From: Tanypteryx hageni
Taxonomy: Eukaryota; Arthropoda; Insecta; Odonata; Petaluridae
Direction: 5' to 3'
DNA: 64,000 nucleotides
Assembly: GCA_028673005.1 (NCBI GenBank)
Contig: CM054115.1
Coordinates: forward strand, 4,757,501-4,821,500
Shown: piece after piece, positions 60,561 through 64,000 of the stretch
Position numbering within the stretch: position 1 is the first letter of the stretch
Layout of the letters: each line of letters opens with the position of its first letter
Translations under genes and position numbers: made by a program
Notes under the pieces: model-generated
What the model was told of the DNA's origin: nothing
The model's input: only the letters and a program-made list of their open reading frames with translations
The model's database searches: none

Positions 60561-63500
60561 TAGAATTCTCTGTCGATTGATACCAATGTCGACTGTTTCC
60601 TTTGCGTACCTTAGGCCCTCCCCCTTTTTCCTCATCCCCCTCTTTATTTTCGTTTCTACGCTGCGTATTAGGAATCATTATAGAATTCTCTGTCGATTGA
60701 TACCAATGTCGACTGTTTCCTTTGCGTACCTTAGGCCCTCCCCCTTTTTCCTCATCCCCCTCTTTATTTTCGTTTCTACGCTGCGTATTACGAATCATTA
60801 TAGAATTCTCTGGCGATTGAAACCAATGTCGACTGTTTCCTTTGCGTACCTTAGGCCCTCCCCCTTTTTCCTCATCCCCCTCTTTATTTTCGTTTCTACG
60901 CTGCGTATTAGGAATCATTATAGAATTCTCTGTCGATTGATACCAATGTCGACTGTTTCCTTTGCGTACCTTAGGCCCTCCCCCTTTTTCCTCATCCCCC
61001 TCTTTATTTTCGTTTCTACGCTGCGTATTAGGAATCATTATAGAATTCTCTGGCGATTGAAACCAATGTCGACTGTTTCCTTTGCGTACCTTAGGCCCTC
61101 CCCCTTTTTCCTCATCCCCCTCTTTATTTTCGTTTTTACGCTGCGTATTAGGAATCATTATAAAATTCTCTGGCGATTGAAACCAATGTCGACTGTTTCC
61201 TTTGCGTACCTTAGGCCCTCCCCCTTTTTCCTCATCCCCCTCTTTATTTTCGTTTTTACGCTGCGTATTAGGAATCATTATAGAATTCTCTGGCGATTGA
61301 AACCAATGTCGACTGTTTCCTTTGCGTACCTTAGGCCCTCCCCCTTTTTCCTCATCCCCCCTCTTTATTTTCGTTTTTACGCTGCGTATTAGGAATCATT
61401 ATAGAATTCTCTGTCGATTGATACCAATGTCGACTGTTTCCTTTGCGTACCTTAGGCCCTCCCCCTTTTTCCTCATCCCCCCTCTTTATTTTCGTTTTTA
61501 CGCTGCGTATTAGGAATCATTATAGAATTCTCTGTCGATTGATACCAATGTCGACTGTTTCCTTTGCGTACCTTAGGCCCTCCCCCTTTTTCCTCATCCC
61601 CCTCTTTATTTTCGTTTTTACGCTGCGTATTAGGAATCATTATAGAATTCTCTGTCGATTGATACCAATGTCGACTGTTTCCTTTGCGTACCTTAGGCCC
61701 TCCCCCTTTTTCCTCATCCCCCTCTTTATTTTCGTTTTTACGCTGCGTATTAGGAATCATTATAGAATTCTCTGCCGATTGATACCAATGTCGAATGTTT
61801 CCTTTGCGTACCTTAGGCCCTCCCCCTTTTTCCTCATCCCCCTCTTTATTTTCGTTTTTACGCTGCGTATTAGGAATCATTATAGAATTCTCTGTCGATT
61901 GATACCAATGTCGACTGTTTCCTTTGCGTACCTTAGGCCCTTCCCCTTTTTCCTCATCCCCCCTCTTTATTTTCGTTTTTACGCTGCGTATTAGGAATCA
62001 TTATAGAATTCTCTGTCGATTGATACCAATGTCGACTGTTTCCTTTGCGTACCTTAGGCCCTCCCCCTTTTTCCTCATCCCCCTCTTTATTTTCGTTTCT
62101 ACGCTGCGTATTAGGAATCATTATAGAATTCTGTGTCGATTGATACCAATGTCGACTGTTTCCTTTGCGTACCTTAGGCCCTCCCCCTTTTTCCTCATCC
62201 CCCTCTTTATTTTCGTTTCTACGCTGCGTATTAGGAATCATTATAGAATTCTCTGGCGATTGAAACCAATGTCGACTGTTTCCTTTGCGTACCTTAGGCC
62301 CTCCCCCTTTTTCCTCATCCAACCTCTTTATTTTCGTTTTTACGCTGCGTATTAGGAATCATTATAGAATTCTCTGTCGATTGATACCAATGTCGACTGT
62401 TTCCTTTGCGTACCTTAGGCCCTCCCCCTTTTTCCTCATCCCCCTCTTTATTTTCGTTTCTACGCTGCGTATTAGGAATCATTATAGAATTCTCTGGCGA
62501 TTGAAACCAATGTCGACTGTTTCCTTTGCGTACCTTAGGCCCTCCCCCTTTTTCCTCATCCCCCTCTTTGTTTTCGTTTTTACGCTGCGTATTAGGAATC
62601 ATTATAGAATTCTCTGGCGATTGAAACCAATGTCGACTGTTTCCTTTGCGTACCTTAGGCCCTCCCCCTTTTTCCTCATCCCCCTCTTTATTTTCGTTTT
62701 TACGCTGCGTATTAGGAATCATTATAGAATTCTCTGGCGATTGATACCAATGTCGACTGTTTCCTTTGCGTACCTTAGGCCCTCCCCCTTTTTCCTCATC
62801 CCCCTCTTTATTTTCGTTTTTACGCTGCGTATTAGGAATCATTATAGAATTCTCTGGCGATTGAAACCAATGTCGACTGTTTCCTTTGCGTACCTTAGGC
62901 CCTCCCCCTTTTTCCTCATCCCCCTCTTTATTTTCGTTTTTACGCTGCGTATTAGGAATCATTATAGAATTCTCTGGCGATTGAAACCAATGTCGACTGA
63001 TTCCTTTGCGTACCTTAGGCCCTCCCCCTTTTTCCTCATCCCCCTTTTTATTTTCGTTTTTACGCTGCGTATTAGGAATCATTATAGAATTCTCTGGCGA
63101 TTGAAACCAATGTCGACTGTTTCCTTTGCGTACCTTAGGCCCTCCCCCTTTTTCCTCATCCCCCTCTTTATTTTCGTTTCTACGCTGCGTATTAGGAATC
63201 ATTATAGAATTCTCTGGCGATTGAAACCAATGTCGACTGTTTCCTTTGCGTACCTTAGGCCCTCCCCCTTTTTCCTCATCCCCCTCTTTATTTTCGTTTC
63301 TACGCTGCGTATTAGGAATCATTATAGAATTCTCTGGCGATTGATACCAATGTCGACTGTTTCCTTTGCGTACCTTAGGCCCTCCCCCTTTTTCCTCATC
63401 CCCCCTCTTTATTTTCGTTTTTACGCTGCGTATTAGGAATCATTATAGAATTCTCTGTCGATTGATACCAATGTCGACTGTTTCCTTTGCGTACCTTAGG

Positions 63501-64000
63501 CCCTCCCCCTTTTTCCTCATCCACCCTCTTTATTTTCGTTTTTACGCTGCGTATTAGGAATCATTATAGAATTCTCTGTCGATTGATACCAATGTCGACT
63601 GTTTCCTTTGCGTACCTTAGGCCCTCCCCCTTTTTCCTCATCCCCCTCTTTATTTTCGTTCTTACGCTGCGTATTAGAATCGTTATAGAATTCTCTGTCG
63701 ATTGATACCAATGTCGACTGTTTCCTTTGCGTACCTTAGGCCCTCCCCCTTTTTCCTCATCCCCCTCTTTATTTTCGTTTCTACGCTGCGTATTAGGAAT
63801 CATTATAGAATTCTCTGTCGATTGATACCAATGTCGACTGTTTCCTTTGCGTACCTTAGGCCCTCCCCCTTTTTCCTCATCCCCCTCTTTATTTTCGTTT
63901 CTACGCTGCGTATTAGGAATCATTATAGAATTCTCTGGCGATTGAAACCAATGTCGACTGTTTCCTTTGCGTACCTTAGGCCCTCCCCCCTTTTTCCTCA

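Larger units (their letters stand above)
31961..64000 (+). repeat. 120-bp satellite array (about 260 copies, runs off the window)
   Basis: The head-to-tail monomer is 120 bp, or 121 when a C is added to a C-run. Landmarks in order are TTATTTTCGTTTTTACGCTG, CGTATTAGGAATCATTATAG, an EcoRI site (GAATTC), CGATTGATACCAATG, a SalI site (GTCGAC), TTTCCTTTGCGTACCTTAGG, and a pyrimidine tract (CCCTCCCCCTTTTTCCTCAT then CCCCCTC). Units are nearly identical in the core. Two types differ at CTGTCGATTGATACC (A) and CTGGCGATTGAAACC (B). Because 120 is a multiple of 3, long open frames appear on both strands; they are not genes. The array is interrupted only by the N gap. Confidence 0.97.

Noticed and set aside
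31961..64000. Dozens of long open reading frames on both strands of the satellite
   Set aside because: They arise because the monomer length is a multiple of 3 and lacks stops in several frames. The same 40-residue repeat appears in shifted versions, and frames run through an assembly gap. No start context, codon bias or domain supports coding.
31961..64000. CENP-B-box-like TTTCGTTTTTACGC in each monomer
   Set aside because: It shares TTCG, but the required A and CGGG positions do not match the CENP-B box.
31961..64000. TTAGG motifs suggesting insect telomere repeats
   Set aside because: TTAGG occurs as part of the 120-bp unit (TATTAGGAATC, CCTTAGGCCC), never in tandem.
1..64000. CRISPR array, bacterial operons or plasmid features
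   Set aside because: The regular repeats lack variable spacers, and all gene content is eukaryotic mobile-element type.

Overview
This is a window of animal nuclear DNA, most likely from an arthropod. Every recognisable gene belongs to a mobile element: a BEL/Pao LTR retrotransposon, Jockey-like and CR1/I-like LINEs, a Maverick/Polinton, hAT and MULE relics, and a tRNA-derived SINE. There are no bacterial features, and I found no convincing single-copy host gene.

Layout. 1-3621: decayed 3' part of a BEL/Pao element, ending in a short LTR that abuts a Polinton DNA polymerase gene. 3622 to about 19745: a long, collinear, plus-strand Maverick/Polinton (virus-like DNA transposon). It holds the C-terminal half of a protein-primed DNA polymerase B, a matrix metalloproteinase (MMP) with cysteine switch and hemopexin domain, an FtsK/A32-type packaging ATPase, two small conserved proteins, an integrase with chromodomain, a penton-like minor capsid protein, a basic virion protein, the double-jelly-roll major capsid protein, an adenain-like protease and two unrecognised genes. 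A 4.7-kb Jockey-type LINE with two tandem 5' monomers sits between the MMP and ATPase genes. A 462-bp element with inverted-repeat arms (possibly Penelope-like) sits inside the ATPase. Nearly every Polinton gene is still readable but carries one or a few stops or frameshifts, so this copy is dead but not ancient.

19.7-24.1 kb: non-coding DNA with microsatellites, five GC-rich hairpin repeats and a cluster of CRE/E-box palindromes, then hAT, SINE and MULE fragments. 24.1-25.2 kb: a diverged minus-orientation array of a roughly 120-bp satellite. 25.3-26.0 kb: a foldback element. 26.0-29.1 kb: a minus-strand LINE ending in (TAA)n. 29.6-31.1 kb: an older minus-strand LINE. 31.2-64.0 kb: a plus-orientation array of about 260 copies of the 120-bp satellite, broken by one 500-N assembly gap and running off the window. 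The array has a two-type (A/B) alternation and nested higher-order duplications of 0.7, about 1.55 and 3.37 kb, plus longer-range copies.

The Polinton genes together describe a virion-forming element: replication (PolB), integration (INT), packaging (ATPase), maturation (protease) and capsid (major, minor and basic proteins). The MMP is unusual cargo that would act outside the cell, for instance on extracellular matrix during spread. It and the two unrecognised 3' genes are the most novel content. The satellite is the most striking structural content.
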